From positions 1-37,889 of the forward strand of contig JAJTXZ010000049.1 in assembly GCA_021463195.1 (NCBI GenBank): a stretch of 37,889 nucleotides of DNA, read 5' to 3'. A program made the translations under genes and the position numbers. The notes under the pieces are model-generated. The model ran no database searches, had not been told where the DNA came from, and saw only the letters and a list, made by a program, of their open reading frames with translations. Shown here in pieces: positions 1 through 10,398 of the stretch (its first letter is position 1; every line of letters starts with the position of its first letter). The stretch comes from Anaerolineae bacterium (GTDB taxonomy: Bacteria; Chloroflexota; Anaerolineae; UBA4142; SHND01).

Positions 1-49
1 GTGTGTTTGGCAACCCCTATTCTACCAAGTAGGAATATTCAAATGCGCT

Positions 50-109
50 CTAAGGGTTTTCGAAAACCCTTAGGGTCTGGAAATCCGGGCAATCACCAGG
101 AAAAACCTA
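50..109. repeat. Palindromic repeat copy 1 (promoter-linked)
   Basis: A perfect 24-bp palindrome at 50-73 (CTAAGGGTTTTC and its complement) is followed by GGTCTGGAAATCCGGGCAAT and CACCAG at 94-99. The right arm matches copy 5 at 29.5 kb, but the outer left arm is missing, so this copy is left-truncated. It ends 10 bases before the -35 box of the next promoter. It belongs to a six-copy family in this window. Confidence 0.8.
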
Positions 110-137
110 TTGACTATTCGCCCTGCGTGCGTATACT
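110..137 (+). promoter_or_regulatory. Promoter of the Zn-peptidase gene
   Basis: TTGACT (110-115) and TATACT (132-137) are separated by 16 bases and lie about 34 bases before the ATG at 171. The -35 box directly abuts palindromic repeat copy 1. Confidence 0.65.
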
Positions 138-170
138 TGAGGCGCACGATTTCACACCGGAACCAAATAT

Positions 171-878
171 ATGTTTTTCTTTGACCCGCTTTATCTCATG
201 TTGGCGCTGCCCGGCATTTTACTGACGCTGTGGGCGCAATGGAAAGTCAATTCTACCTACAATAATTTTGCGCGTGTAGCCAATTCGCGCGGGCTCACCG
301 GCGTGCAAGCTGCCGATATTTTAATCCGCCAAGTCGGTTTGCAGGGCCAAGTGCAGGTGCAAGGCACGCCGGGCAAATTATCCGACCATTACGACCCGCG
401 CAATCGCACGCTTTTTTTATCCGCCGAAGTGGCAAAAAATCCGTCCGTCGCCGCAGTGGGCATCACGGCGCACGAATTGGGACACGCCTTGCAGCACGCG
501 CAAAATTACGGTCCGCTCAATCTGCGAATGGCGATTGTGCCAATCGTCAATCTCGGCTCTCGCCTCGGCTATATCGTTTTCTTTTTGGGCCTCTGTCTGG
601 CGACGCAAATGGGCGCAAACCCGATCATCATGTGGATTGGCATACTGCTCTTGTCAAGCATGGCGCTCTTTGCGCTCGTCACCTTGCCGGTCGAATTTGA
701 CGCGAGCCGCCGCGCGATGCAAATGCTCCAAACAAGCGGCCTGATGCAAACGCAAGAACTGCAGGGCGCGCAAAAAGTTTTGAACGCGGCGGCATGGACG
801 TATGTAGCGGCGGCAGCCAGCGCCATCTTGAATTTGCTGTATTTTGTGGCATTGGCAAATCGCGCGTCGCGACGTTGA
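171..878 (+). CDS. Neutral zinc metallopeptidase, YugP family
   Basis: A 235-residue membrane protein of the YugP/COG2738 zinc-peptidase family. A hydrophobic N-terminal helix (about residues 6-22) precedes the zinc site HELGH at 101-105, and PVEFDAS at 173-179 supplies the likely third ligand Glu175. Two hydrophobic segments follow near 122-170 and one near 208-228, so the catalytic site probably sits at the membrane. The length is typical for the family. The substrate is unknown. The start at 171 gives a sensible N-terminus right before the first helix and follows a good promoter; no strong Shine-Dalgarno is visible. The stop lies 5 bases before the likely rlmN start, so the two are probably co-transcribed. 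Confidence 0.85.
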   Translation: MFFFDPLYLMLALPGILLTLWAQWKVNSTYNNFARVANSRGLTGVQAADILIRQVGLQGQVQVQGTPGKLSDHYDPRNRTLFLSAEVAKNPSVAAVGITAHELGHALQHAQNYGPLNLRMAIVPIVNLGSRLGYIVFFLGLCLATQMGANPIIMWIGILLLSSMALFALVTLPVEFDASRRAMQMLQTSGLMQTQELQGAQKVLNAAAWTYVAAAASAILNLLYFVALANRASRR

Positions 879-883
879 GGCAT

Positions 884-2002
884 GTGGACACCAAACGCAT
901 TGACCTGTTGAATCTAGACACGCATGAATTAACCGGCTTGGTCGTAGGATGGGGCGAGCCGGTTTATCGTGTCAAACAAATTCAACATTGGTTGTATCAT
1001 GAACTCGCGTCCGATTTCGACGCCATGTCGAACTTGCCGCACGCGCTGCGCGCGCGGCTGCGACAAACGACAAGTATCGGAACGTTGACGCCGCGCGCAG
1101 AGCAGCAATCGGTGGACGGGCTAACGCGCAAGACGCTCTTTCAAATGGCGGACGGGCAAACAGTCGAAACGGTCTTGATGCGCTATCTTGACGCGCCGGG
1201 CAGTCCCGAAGACGCCGCCGACGCGCCAAACATCGCACGGCGCACCGTTTGCGTTTCAACGCAGGTCGGCTGTCCGGTCGGTTGTCCCTTTTGTGAAACG
1301 GGACAAGCGGGCTATGTTCGCAATCTAACCTTTGGCGAAATTGTCGCTCAAGTCATCCATTTTGCGCGCGCGGAAAAGGCGGCGCACTCGGATTCGGCGT
1401 TGACCAATATCGTCATTATGGGCATGGGCGAACCGTTTATGAAATTTAATGTGACGTGGCGCGCCATCGAAGCGTTTACAGACTCGGCGCGCTTGGGTAT
1501 GGGCGCGCGGCGCATCACCGTTTCCACTTCCGGTTACGTGGACGGCATTCAACAGTTGCTTGCCAAAAATTCCCAAGTGAATCTCGCGGTATCGCTGCAC
1601 GCGGCGGATGACGCGCTGCGCGACCAACTGGTGCCGGTGAATCGCAAATATCCGCTGCGCGAATTGATGCAAGCGTGCCGCGAATATGTTCATCAAACGC
1701 ATCGCCGCATTACGTTTGAATACGCGCTGATGGATGACATTAACGACAGCCCCGCGCACGCGCAGGCGGTCGCGCAGCTCGTGCGCGGACTCTTGTGTCA
1801 CATCAATCTGATTCCGCTGAATCCGACAAGCCGCGCGCCGTATCGGCGTTCGCCGCAAGCGCGCGTCCAACAATTTGAAAAGATTTTGCGCGCGGCAGAC
1901 ATACCGACGACGCTGCGCGTGGAAAAGGGCATTGAAATCGCGGCGGGCTGCGGCCAACTGCGTCAACAAGTTGACGCGCGCCGCGCGCACTCTGTATCCT
2001 GA
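884..2002 (+). CDS. rlmN: Dual-specificity 23S rRNA/tRNA adenine-C2 methyltransferase RlmN
   Basis: A radical-SAM enzyme that methylates A2503 of 23S rRNA and A37 of some tRNAs. The [4Fe-4S] motif C-x3-C-x2-C appears as CPVGCPFC within a CVSTQVGC context. The C-terminal catalytic cysteine is in IAAGCGQLR, close to the end as expected. MGMGEPFMKFN and ITVSTSGYV are further family signatures. With the GTG at 884 the protein has 372 residues, a normal length, and the N-terminus VDTKRIDLLNL fits the family. A TTG at 875 overlapping the previous stop is an alternative; a longer frame starting at 794 would run inside the upstream gene and is unlikely. Confidence 0.92.
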   Translation: MDTKRIDLLNLDTHELTGLVVGWGEPVYRVKQIQHWLYHELASDFDAMSNLPHALRARLRQTTSIGTLTPRAEQQSVDGLTRKTLFQMADGQTVETVLMRYLDAPGSPEDAADAPNIARRTVCVSTQVGCPVGCPFCETGQAGYVRNLTFGEIVAQVIHFARAEKAAHSDSALTNIVIMGMGEPFMKFNVTWRAIEAFTDSARLGMGARRITVSTSGYVDGIQQLLAKNSQVNLAVSLHAADDALRDQLVPVNRKYPLRELMQACREYVHQTHRRITFEYALMDDINDSPAHAQAVAQLVRGLLCHINLIPLNPTSRAPYRRSPQARVQQFEKILRAADIPTTLRVEKGIEIAAGCGQLRQQVDARRAHSVS

Positions 2003-2005
2003 ATT

Positions 2006-2671
2006 ATGCGACCAATCAAAATCGCGCCCTCGCTTCTCGCCGCCGATTTCGCGCGCTTGGGCGAACAGACGCGCGCGGTGAGCGTCGCGGGCGCGGATTA
2101 TATTCACCTTGACGTGATGGACGGGTGTTTCGTCCCCAATCTAACGTTGGGTCCCGTCGTCGTCGCCGCGATTCGCGCCTACTCGCCGCTGCCTTTTGAC
2201 GCGCATCTGATGATTCGCGCGCCGGAAAATTTTATCGCTCCATTCGCGCAAGCGGGCGCGGATTTATTGACTGTGCATGTCGAAGTCTGTCCGCACTTGC
2301 ATCGCGTGGTTCAACAGATTCAAGCGCTAGGCGTTCGCGCCGGCGTCGCCATCAATCCGCATACGCCCTTGGCGATGCTCGAAGAAATTTTGCCCTATGT
2401 CGCGCAAGTGAACGTGATGACCGTAAATCCGGGTTTTGGCGGGCAGATTTTTATCGAATCTATGCTGCCCAAAATCGCGCGCTTGCGGAATATGGCGGAA
2501 GAACTCAATCCGTTATTGGATATCCAAGTGGATGGCGGAGTAGACACACAGACCGCGCCGCGCTGCGTGGCGGCGGGCGCGAATATTTTGATTGCGGGGA
2601 CGGCAATCTTTGGTTCAGGCGGAACAGTGGCGGACCAACTCGCCGCGCTGCGCGCCAGCATTGCCGCGTAA
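2006..2671 (+). CDS. rpe: Ribulose-phosphate 3-epimerase
   Basis: Interconverts ribulose 5-phosphate and xylulose 5-phosphate in the pentose phosphate pathway. The 221-residue TIM barrel shows the family signature IAPSLLAADFARLG at the N-terminus. The metal ligands are all present: His34 and Asp36 (IHLDVMDG), His67 (DAHLMI) and Asp176 (VDGGVD). The phosphate-binding NPGFGGQ is at about 141-147. The start is 3 bases after the rlmN stop, so it belongs to the same transcript. It ends at a bidirectional terminator shared with rpmB. Confidence 0.95.
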   Translation: MRPIKIAPSLLAADFARLGEQTRAVSVAGADYIHLDVMDGCFVPNLTLGPVVVAAIRAYSPLPFDAHLMIRAPENFIAPFAQAGADLLTVHVEVCPHLHRVVQQIQALGVRAGVAINPHTPLAMLEEILPYVAQVNVMTVNPGFGGQIFIESMLPKIARLRNMAEELNPLLDIQVDGGVDTQTAPRCVAAGANILIAGTAIFGSGGTVADQLAALRASIAA

Positions 2672-2702
2672 AAAAAAACTGCGTAAGCGTTACGCAGTTT
2701 TT
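2672..2702. terminator. Bidirectional terminator between rpe and rpmB
   Basis: An 11-bp stem, AAACTGCGTAA/TTACGCAGTTT, with loop GCG, has A-runs on the left and T-runs on the right. It can therefore stop transcription from both convergent genes. It overlaps the rpmB stop codon. Confidence 0.85.
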
Positions 2703-2911
2703 ACCAGACTGGAGGCAAAGTTTCCTTTATCGGCTTTGTTCAGCGTGCGAACGCAGTTGGCGCACACGCGCAGCCGCTGCATTTTACCGTTTACCGTGAC
2801 CTTGCGATACGCCAGATTCGGCAAAAAGCGTCGCGGCGTCGCCTTTTTCGAGAAACTGACCGCGCGCCCATATTGCGGACCTTTGCCACACAACTCACAT
2901 CGCATTGACAT
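2690..2911 (-). CDS. rpmB: 50S ribosomal protein L28, zinc-ribbon form
   Basis: A 73-residue basic protein with the L28 signature (CELCGKGPQYG, SFSKKATPRRFLPNL). It carries two Cys pairs, CELC near the N-terminus and CANC at about 50-53, the zinc-binding C+ form found in many bacteria. The start ATG lies 11 bases after AAGGAG. The gene is convergent to rpe and divergent from the Asp23/FakA cluster. The leader contains a terminator-like hairpin downstream of its promoter (see 2970-2990). Confidence 0.93.
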   Translation of the reverse strand: MSMRCELCGKGPQYGRAVSFSKKATPRRFLPNLAYRKVTVNGKMQRLRVCANCVRTLNKADKGNFASSLVKTA

Positions 2912-2969
2912 GCTGATATATACTCCTTAGCTAAAACCCATCTGCGCGCGACTTGCGAACGCAGGCAAT

Positions 2970-2990
2970 AAAAAACGCCGAAATACGGCG
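2970..2990 (-). promoter_or_regulatory. Terminator-like hairpin in the rpmB leader (possible attenuator)
   Basis: On the - strand the sequence reads CGCCG-TATTT-CGGCG followed by six T residues. It lies between the rpmB promoter and the rpmB start codon. The stem is only 5 bp but GC-only with an immediate T-run. No upstream - strand gene needs terminating here, which points to attenuation. Confidence 0.5.
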
Positions 2991-2996
2991 GGCAGT

Positions 2997-3025
2997 ATAT
3001 TAGCACAAGCCAAGACAGCAGGCAA
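2997..3025 (-). promoter_or_regulatory. Promoter of rpmB
   Basis: On the - strand TTGCCT (3020-3025) and TAATAT (2997-3002) are separated by 17 bases. The promoter gives a leader of about 80 bases for rpmB. Confidence 0.6.
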
Positions 3026-3031
3026 ATTTTT

Positions 3032-3385
3032 ATGACCGAACCTTATCTCGGACGAATCCAAGTCTCACCTCGCGCGATTGAGAGTATCGCGGGCTTGGCG
3101 GTTTTGGAAGCGTATGGCGTCGTCGGCATGGCGCCCAAAGATTCGCGCGAGTATATGGCGGCGTTGCTGCCGCGCGCGAATTTTCGGCGCGGCGTCGAGA
3201 TAAAATACGATGGCGCCCAAGTCCTGATTGATTTATATGTCATTATCGAGTATGGTACACGTATTAGCCAAGTCGCCATCGGCATCAAAAATCGCGTAAA
3301 ATATCTCGTCGAACGCGATACGGGCTTGACCGTCGCCCAGGTCAACGTGCATGTGCAGGGTTTGCGCGTCAGCCCGGACGCTTGA
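3032..3385 (+). CDS. Asp23/Gls24 family envelope protein (YloU-like)
   Basis: A 117-residue Asp23/DUF322 protein. The family pattern is visible: VSPRAIESIAGLAVLEAYGVVGM at the start, a central VEIKYDGAQVLIDLYVIIEYG strand region and a C-terminal VKYLVERDTGLTVAQVNVHVQG. There is no signal peptide or membrane helix. In Firmicutes the homologue yloU precedes the fatty-acid kinase gene yloV, exactly as here, although the molecular role is unclear (Asp23 proteins are linked to envelope stress and lipid homeostasis). A second paralogue is at 13821-14189 beside nusB. Confidence 0.85.
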   Translation: MTEPYLGRIQVSPRAIESIAGLAVLEAYGVVGMAPKDSREYMAALLPRANFRRGVEIKYDGAQVLIDLYVIIEYGTRISQVAIGIKNRVKYLVERDTGLTVAQVNVHVQGLRVSPDA

Positions 3386-3446
3386 CCCAAACAAAATTTT
3401 TGCGGACAGGATTATATTGAGCGCTTTTTACACTGAACGAGCTCCA

Positions 3447-5108
3447 TTGAAACAGCTCGATGGGCACACTTTGAAACGGCTTTTTGGCGCAGGCGCGATT
3501 TGGCTTGAACGCAACGCGCATTTTGTCAATTCGTTGAATGTATTTCCGGTGCCTGACGGCGATACCGGCACCAATATGCTTTTGACGATGCAAGCGGCGC
3601 TGCGCGAAGCCAACGGCAACGCGTCGGACAATGCCGGCGAAATCAGCGCCGCGCTTTCACACGGCGCGCTATTGGGCGCGCGCGGCAATTCCGGCGTTAT
3701 CTTGTCGCAAATCATGCGCGGCTTTGCGCGCGGCGTGGATAAGCGCGCAAATATTGACGCGGCGCTTTTCGCCGACGCGCTAGGCGAAGCGTCGCGCACC
3801 GCATACAAGGGCGTCGTTAAACCGGTGGAAGGAACTATTCTCACGGTCATTCGCGAAGCGTCCGACGGCGCGACGATTGCGGCGGCGCAATCGGACGATG
3901 TGGGTTACGTCTTGGAAAAAACGGTGGGCGCCGCGCGCGGCGCCGTCGCGCGAACGCCGCAGCTGCTGCCGGTGTTGAAAGAAGCAGGCGTGGTGGACGC
4001 GGGGGGCGAGGGCTTGACGATTTTTTTGGAAGGCGCGCTAAAATATCTTAACGGTGAAAATTTGGAAAGCGAAACGCTCTATGGCGGCGCGCAACATCTG
4101 GAGCAAATCACGCGCGCAGAGGGTTGGGGCTATGACATCCAATTTCACATTCGCGGGCAAGCGTTGGATGTGGACGCGATTCGTGAAACGCTCTCCGCGA
4201 TGGGCGAGTCGGCTTTGATTGTGGGCGATGAAACGCTAATCAAAGTGCATATTCACGCGCCGAATCCGGGCGACATTGTAAAATACGGCGCCGCGCAAGG
4301 CGCGTTGGTCAACATCATTATCGAAAATATGCAGGAACAGTACGTTGACTTTATGGCGGGACACACGGCGGATGAACGCGTGGGCGCGGAAAATCTCGGC
4401 GCGATTTTGCCGCACGCCAAAGTTCGGATGACCGCGGAAACGCAAGCGCAATCCGGCATCGCGACTATCGCCGTCGCGCCGGGCGCGGGCTTGCGGCAGA
4501 TTTTTGAATCTATCGGCGTGAGCGCGATGGTCAACGGCGGGCCCACGATGAATCCGAGCGCGCAAGATTTGCTCGACGCGATTGCCAACGTCGCGTCCGA
4601 CGAGATTATTTTGCTGCCTAACGACAAGAATATTATTCTGGCGGCGAATCAAGCCAAAGAATTGGCAGCCAAGCAAGTGCATGTTATTCCTACGCGCACA
4701 GTGCCGCAAGGTTTCGCCGCGCTGCTCGCATTTAATTATCAAAGCGACCTCGCGACAAATCTTGAAATCATGCGCGCCGCGTCCACGCGTTTGCGCACCG
4801 TCGAGGTCACGCAAGCGGTGCGCGCGGCGCAAATCAACAATGTGCGCGTGCAAGAAGGACAACCGATTGCGCTGCTGGACGGCGAATTGCTGCGCGCCGA
4901 AGACGATATGCCGTCGCTGCTGTTGAACGCGCTGCGCGACGCGGGCGCGCAAGACAATGAAATTATTACGCTCTATTACGGCAGTCAAGTGGATGCTGCT
5001 TCGGCTGAACAAATGCGTTCATTGGTGCAGCGCGAATTTTCCGACCAAGAAATCGAATTGCATTCCGGCGGCCAACCGCTGTATCCGTATATTATTTCGA
5101 TTGAATAA
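3447..5108 (+). CDS. fakA: Fatty-acid kinase catalytic subunit FakA (YloV/DhaL-like)
   Basis: Phosphorylates fatty acids held by DegV/FakB partners, allowing exogenous or recycled acyl chains to enter phospholipid synthesis. The N-terminal DhaL-type kinase domain (about 1-200) carries the nucleotide/Mg motif PVPDGDTGTNM near 34-44 and GARGNSGVILSQ. A middle domain contains KVHIHAPNPGD, and a C-terminal domain of about 200 residues follows. About 553 residues from the TTG at 3447, whose N-terminus MKQLDGHTL aligns with other YloV proteins. A TTG at 3417 preceded by AGGA is an alternative. The position where Firmicute FakA has GYCTEF reads GYDIQF, so a conserved Cys is Asp. The next two genes encode DegV-family partners. 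Confidence 0.9.
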   Translation: MKQLDGHTLKRLFGAGAIWLERNAHFVNSLNVFPVPDGDTGTNMLLTMQAALREANGNASDNAGEISAALSHGALLGARGNSGVILSQIMRGFARGVDKRANIDAALFADALGEASRTAYKGVVKPVEGTILTVIREASDGATIAAAQSDDVGYVLEKTVGAARGAVARTPQLLPVLKEAGVVDAGGEGLTIFLEGALKYLNGENLESETLYGGAQHLEQITRAEGWGYDIQFHIRGQALDVDAIRETLSAMGESALIVGDETLIKVHIHAPNPGDIVKYGAAQGALVNIIIENMQEQYVDFMAGHTADERVGAENLGAILPHAKVRMTAETQAQSGIATIAVAPGAGLRQIFESIGVSAMVNGGPTMNPSAQDLLDAIANVASDEIILLPNDKNIILAANQAKELAAKQVHVIPTRTVPQGFAALLAFNYQSDLATNLEIMRAASTRLRTVEVTQAVRAAQINNVRVQEGQPIALLDGELLRAEDDMPSLLLNALRDAGAQDNEIITLYYGSQVDAASAEQMRSLVQREFSDQEIELHSGGQPLYPYIISIE

Positions 5109-5155
5109 GCGTCGTGCGCGTATCAAAAGGTTATACGCGCGCGGCGCTCTGCCAC

Positions 5156-5998
5156 ATGCCCCAAGTTAAAATCATTACCGACAGCGCCGCCGAGATTTCG
5201 CCGGAACTTGCCGCATCGCTCGACATTACGGTTTTGCCGCTGACCATTCAGTTGGGCGCGCAAAGTTATCGCGAAGGGATTGACCTGACACCCAAAGAAT
5301 TTTTTAGCAAGCTCGCGCGCGCGCCGCTCACACCGGAATTGCGCGCGCCCTCGCTCGCGCAGTTTGAGCAGACGTATGAAGAATGGATGAAAGAGACCGA
5401 TGAAATTGTGGCGATTCTCAATTCATCGAAATTGTCCAAGACGTATCATAACGCGCAGCGCGCGGCGGCGCCTTTGATGGGACGCGCCAAAATTCGCGTG
5501 ATTGATTCGCAGCTCATCAGCACCGGTTTGGGCATGGTCGTCGTCCAAGCCGCGCAGGCGGCGCAAGAAGGCGCGGATGTAGAGCAGGTCGTGCGGCTCG
5601 CGCGCGGTTTGATTCCGCGCACTTATATCGCCGCGTTCGCGGACACGCTCGATTATTTGGAGCGCAGCGGACGCATTCGCAAAGCGCAATCCATTCTCGG
5701 CACGATGCTCAATATCAAGCCGCTATTGATTCTGGAGGAAGGCGAAATCGTCGTGTTGGAAAAGGTGCGCACACGCGCCAAAGCGGTGGAAAAGTTGGTC
5801 GAATTCATTATCGAATTTACGCATATTGAAAAAATGGATGTGCTGCATTCAACCACGCCAGAAGATGTCGCGCTGTTGATTGAACAGGTGAATTTGCAGC
5901 TGCCCAATTTGGATATGAAGGTCGAAGTGTACGGTCCATCATTGGGCGCGTTTTTGGGCCCCGGCGCGTTGGGCGTCGTGGTTTATGAAGGAATGTAA
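5156..5998 (+). CDS. DegV-family fatty-acid-binding protein (FakB-like)
   Basis: A 280-residue two-domain DegV protein that should bind a fatty acid and present its carboxylate to FakA. Signatures are VKIITDSAAEI at the N-terminus, the VIDSQLISTGLG strand-helix and LDYLERSGRI with the conserved Arg. Two motifs deviate: the usual T-S-Q-P-S loop reads TPELRAPS, and the C-terminal G-x-H-x-GPGA reads GAFLGPGA, so the His thought to contact the acyl carboxylate/phosphate is Phe. It may be a specialised or phosphorylation-defective partner. The ATG at 5156 begins the conserved domain; a GTG at 5114 would add 14 residues without family support. Confidence 0.85.
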   Translation: MPQVKIITDSAAEISPELAASLDITVLPLTIQLGAQSYREGIDLTPKEFFSKLARAPLTPELRAPSLAQFEQTYEEWMKETDEIVAILNSSKLSKTYHNAQRAAAPLMGRAKIRVIDSQLISTGLGMVVVQAAQAAQEGADVEQVVRLARGLIPRTYIAAFADTLDYLERSGRIRKAQSILGTMLNIKPLLILEEGEIVVLEKVRTRAKAVEKLVEFIIEFTHIEKMDVLHSTTPEDVALLIEQVNLQLPNLDMKVEVYGPSLGAFLGPGALGVVVYEGM

Positions 5999-6081
5999 AT
6001 ATTTTTTCCAATGCTCGATACACAATAAATCAGACGGGCGCGCCCGTTGTGCATTTAGCATTTGGCATTGGACAATGAGTT

Positions 6082-6939
6082 ATGTCCCAAGTTCGAATCG
6101 TTACCGATAGTCTATCCGACATTCCCGATGACATTGCGCAGGAATTGGATATTTTGCGCGTCCCTTGTTATGTCCATTTCGGCGAGACCAGTTATCGTGA
6201 CCGCGTAGACTTGTCGCCAACCGAGTTTTATCAAAAACTGGTCGCGGGCAATGTCATTCCGACGACTTCGCAAGCATCGCCTGGCACGTTCACCGAAATC
6301 TTTAGTCAGTTATCGGACCTGACTAATCAAGTCTATTCGCTGCATTCGGTCAAGACGTTGACCGGCATGTACAATTCCGCGCGTCTGGCGGCTGAGGCGC
6401 TCCAAACCACCGACCCGCTGGGAATGCAAATTCAAGTGGTGGATTCGCGCGCGACCTCGATGGGGCTGGGCTGGCTCGCCATCTATGCCGCGCGCGCCGC
6501 GCGCTATGGTTACGCGCTGGACGAAATCAAAGAATTGATTGAGGATGTGATTCCGCGCACGCATTGCATTGCGATGCTCGATACGTTGGATTACGCGGTG
6601 CGCGGCGGTCGTTTGGGCAAAGGCGCGGCGGTCGTCGGCAGTCTATTGAACGTCAAACCTATCATCTCGCTGGTGAGCGGCGAAGTGTTGCTCGTCGAGA
6701 AAATTCGCACCCAAAAACGCGCGGTGGAACGCCTCGCCGATATTGTATTAGGTTCGGGCCCCATTCAAGAGCTCGCGATTATTCACGCCGCCGCGCCCGA
6801 GATGGCAGAAGCGCTGCGCAAACATTTCGCCGAGACCTGGTTCGAGGAACAAATCATGGTCTGCGAAACAGGGCCCGTCATTGGCGCGCACACTGGCCCC
6901 GGCGCCGTCGGCGTGGCGTGGGTGAACGGAAAATTCTAG
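6082..6939 (+). CDS. DegV-family fatty-acid-binding protein, canonical FakB-like
   Basis: A 285-residue paralogue of the preceding gene. It has VRIVTDSLSDIPDD at the N-terminus, the fatty-acid loop PTTSQASPG, VVDSRATSMGLG and LDYAVRGGRLGKG. Unlike its neighbour, the C-terminal motif is intact as GAHTGPGA. The predicted role is delivery of fatty acid to FakA. Two FakB proteins beside one FakA is a known arrangement, often with different chain preferences. The 83-base gap before it contains a 14-bp palindrome (ACGGGCGCGCCCGT) but no clear terminator, so co-transcription with fakA is likely. Confidence 0.9.
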   Translation: MSQVRIVTDSLSDIPDDIAQELDILRVPCYVHFGETSYRDRVDLSPTEFYQKLVAGNVIPTTSQASPGTFTEIFSQLSDLTNQVYSLHSVKTLTGMYNSARLAAEALQTTDPLGMQIQVVDSRATSMGLGWLAIYAARAARYGYALDEIKELIEDVIPRTHCIAMLDTLDYAVRGGRLGKGAAVVGSLLNVKPIISLVSGEVLLVEKIRTQKRAVERLADIVLGSGPIQELAIIHAAAPEMAEALRKHFAETWFEEQIMVCETGPVIGAHTGPGAVGVAWVNGKF

Positions 6940-6968
6940 CGGCGTCCTCCGCGTCATTTCTCAATCGC

Positions 6969-9604
<2,636 letters not shown>

Positions 9605-9672
9605 ATTAAAAATTCGCGTTACGCACATTCGTTAAAAAATAGCGCGCAAACGCGCGTCAAATTTGAAATTCG

Positions 9673-9702
9673 CCGCACTGCTGCGTAGCAGCGGTTAAAA
9701 AA
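9673..9702 (+). terminator. Possible terminator after the recG operon
   Basis: A GCTGC-GTA-GCAGC hairpin with flanking G/C is followed by TTAAAAAAA rather than a T-run, so it is a weak terminator at best. The rest of 9605-9740 shows nothing recognisable. Confidence 0.3.
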
Positions 9703-9740
9703 AGCGGACTCGATTAAATCCACCCTCATAAATTTTTCAA

Positions 9741-10268
9741 ATGACCATCGCCATCTATCCCGGTTCGTTTGACCCGATTCATAACGGACACATTGAAATC
9801 GCGCGCCGCGCGGCAAACTTGTTCGAGCGCGTGATTTGGGCGGCATACGACCGTCCGCTCAAAAATTTGCTGTTTAATGAACAGGAACGTCTCGATTTTA
9901 TGCGGCAAGCCGCGCGCGGGATTCCCAATCTCGAAGTGTGTTCCTATCACGGTTTGACCGTCGCGTTCGCGCGGCAAATCGGCGCGAAAGCGATTGTGCG
10001 CGGTTTACGCGCGACGCATGATTTTGAAATCGAATATCAGATGGCGCTCATCAACACCCAACAGGCGCCCGAAATTGACACGGTTTGTTTAATGACCGGC
10101 GCGTCGTACGCGTTCCTGAGTTCGAGCATTCTCAAAGAGGTCGCGCTCGCGGGCGGCAATATTTCCGAAATGGTGCCGCCCTTTGTCGCGCCCAAGCTCG
10201 TGCAGCGTATCGCGCAGCTGGGTGACGACCGCAGCGAAAAAGTAAAATTGATTTCGCTGCAAGAATGA
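9741..10268 (+). CDS. coaD: Phosphopantetheine adenylyltransferase
   Basis: Catalyses the penultimate CoA step, 4'-phosphopantetheine plus ATP to dephospho-CoA. The nucleotidyltransferase signature YPGSFDPIHNGH is at 6-17. VRGLRATHDFEIEYQMA and the C-terminal FLSSSILKEVA complete the family pattern. The length of 175 is slightly above the typical 160. CoA supply fits the surrounding lipid genes (fakA, fabD, fabG). Confidence 0.95.
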   Translation: MTIAIYPGSFDPIHNGHIEIARRAANLFERVIWAAYDRPLKNLLFNEQERLDFMRQAARGIPNLEVCSYHGLTVAFARQIGAKAIVRGLRATHDFEIEYQMALINTQQAPEIDTVCLMTGASYAFLSSSILKEVALAGGNISEMVPPFVAPKLVQRIAQLGDDRSEKVKLISLQE

Positions 10269-10279
10269 ACGGACCGCGC

Positions 10280-10308
10280 GCGGCGATTGTCATCGCGCGC
10301 ATTTTGTA
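10280..10308 (+). terminator. Possible hairpin terminator after coaD
   Basis: A GC-rich inverted repeat (GCGCGCGGCGAT ... ATCGCGCGC) is followed by ATTTTGTAG. The T-run is short, so the call is tentative. Confidence 0.35.
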
Positions 10309-10398
10309 GTAGTATCGCTATGCTGCCACTACGGCGCAACACGCTGAGACACAGCCCCGCGTCATGCGGTGACTCGAAAGGGGTTGATTACTATAGAC

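Noticed and set aside
1-225. 74-codon ORF at the left edge
   Set aside because: It crosses a palindromic repeat and a promoter, overlaps the real Zn-peptidase start and has no recognisable protein pattern.
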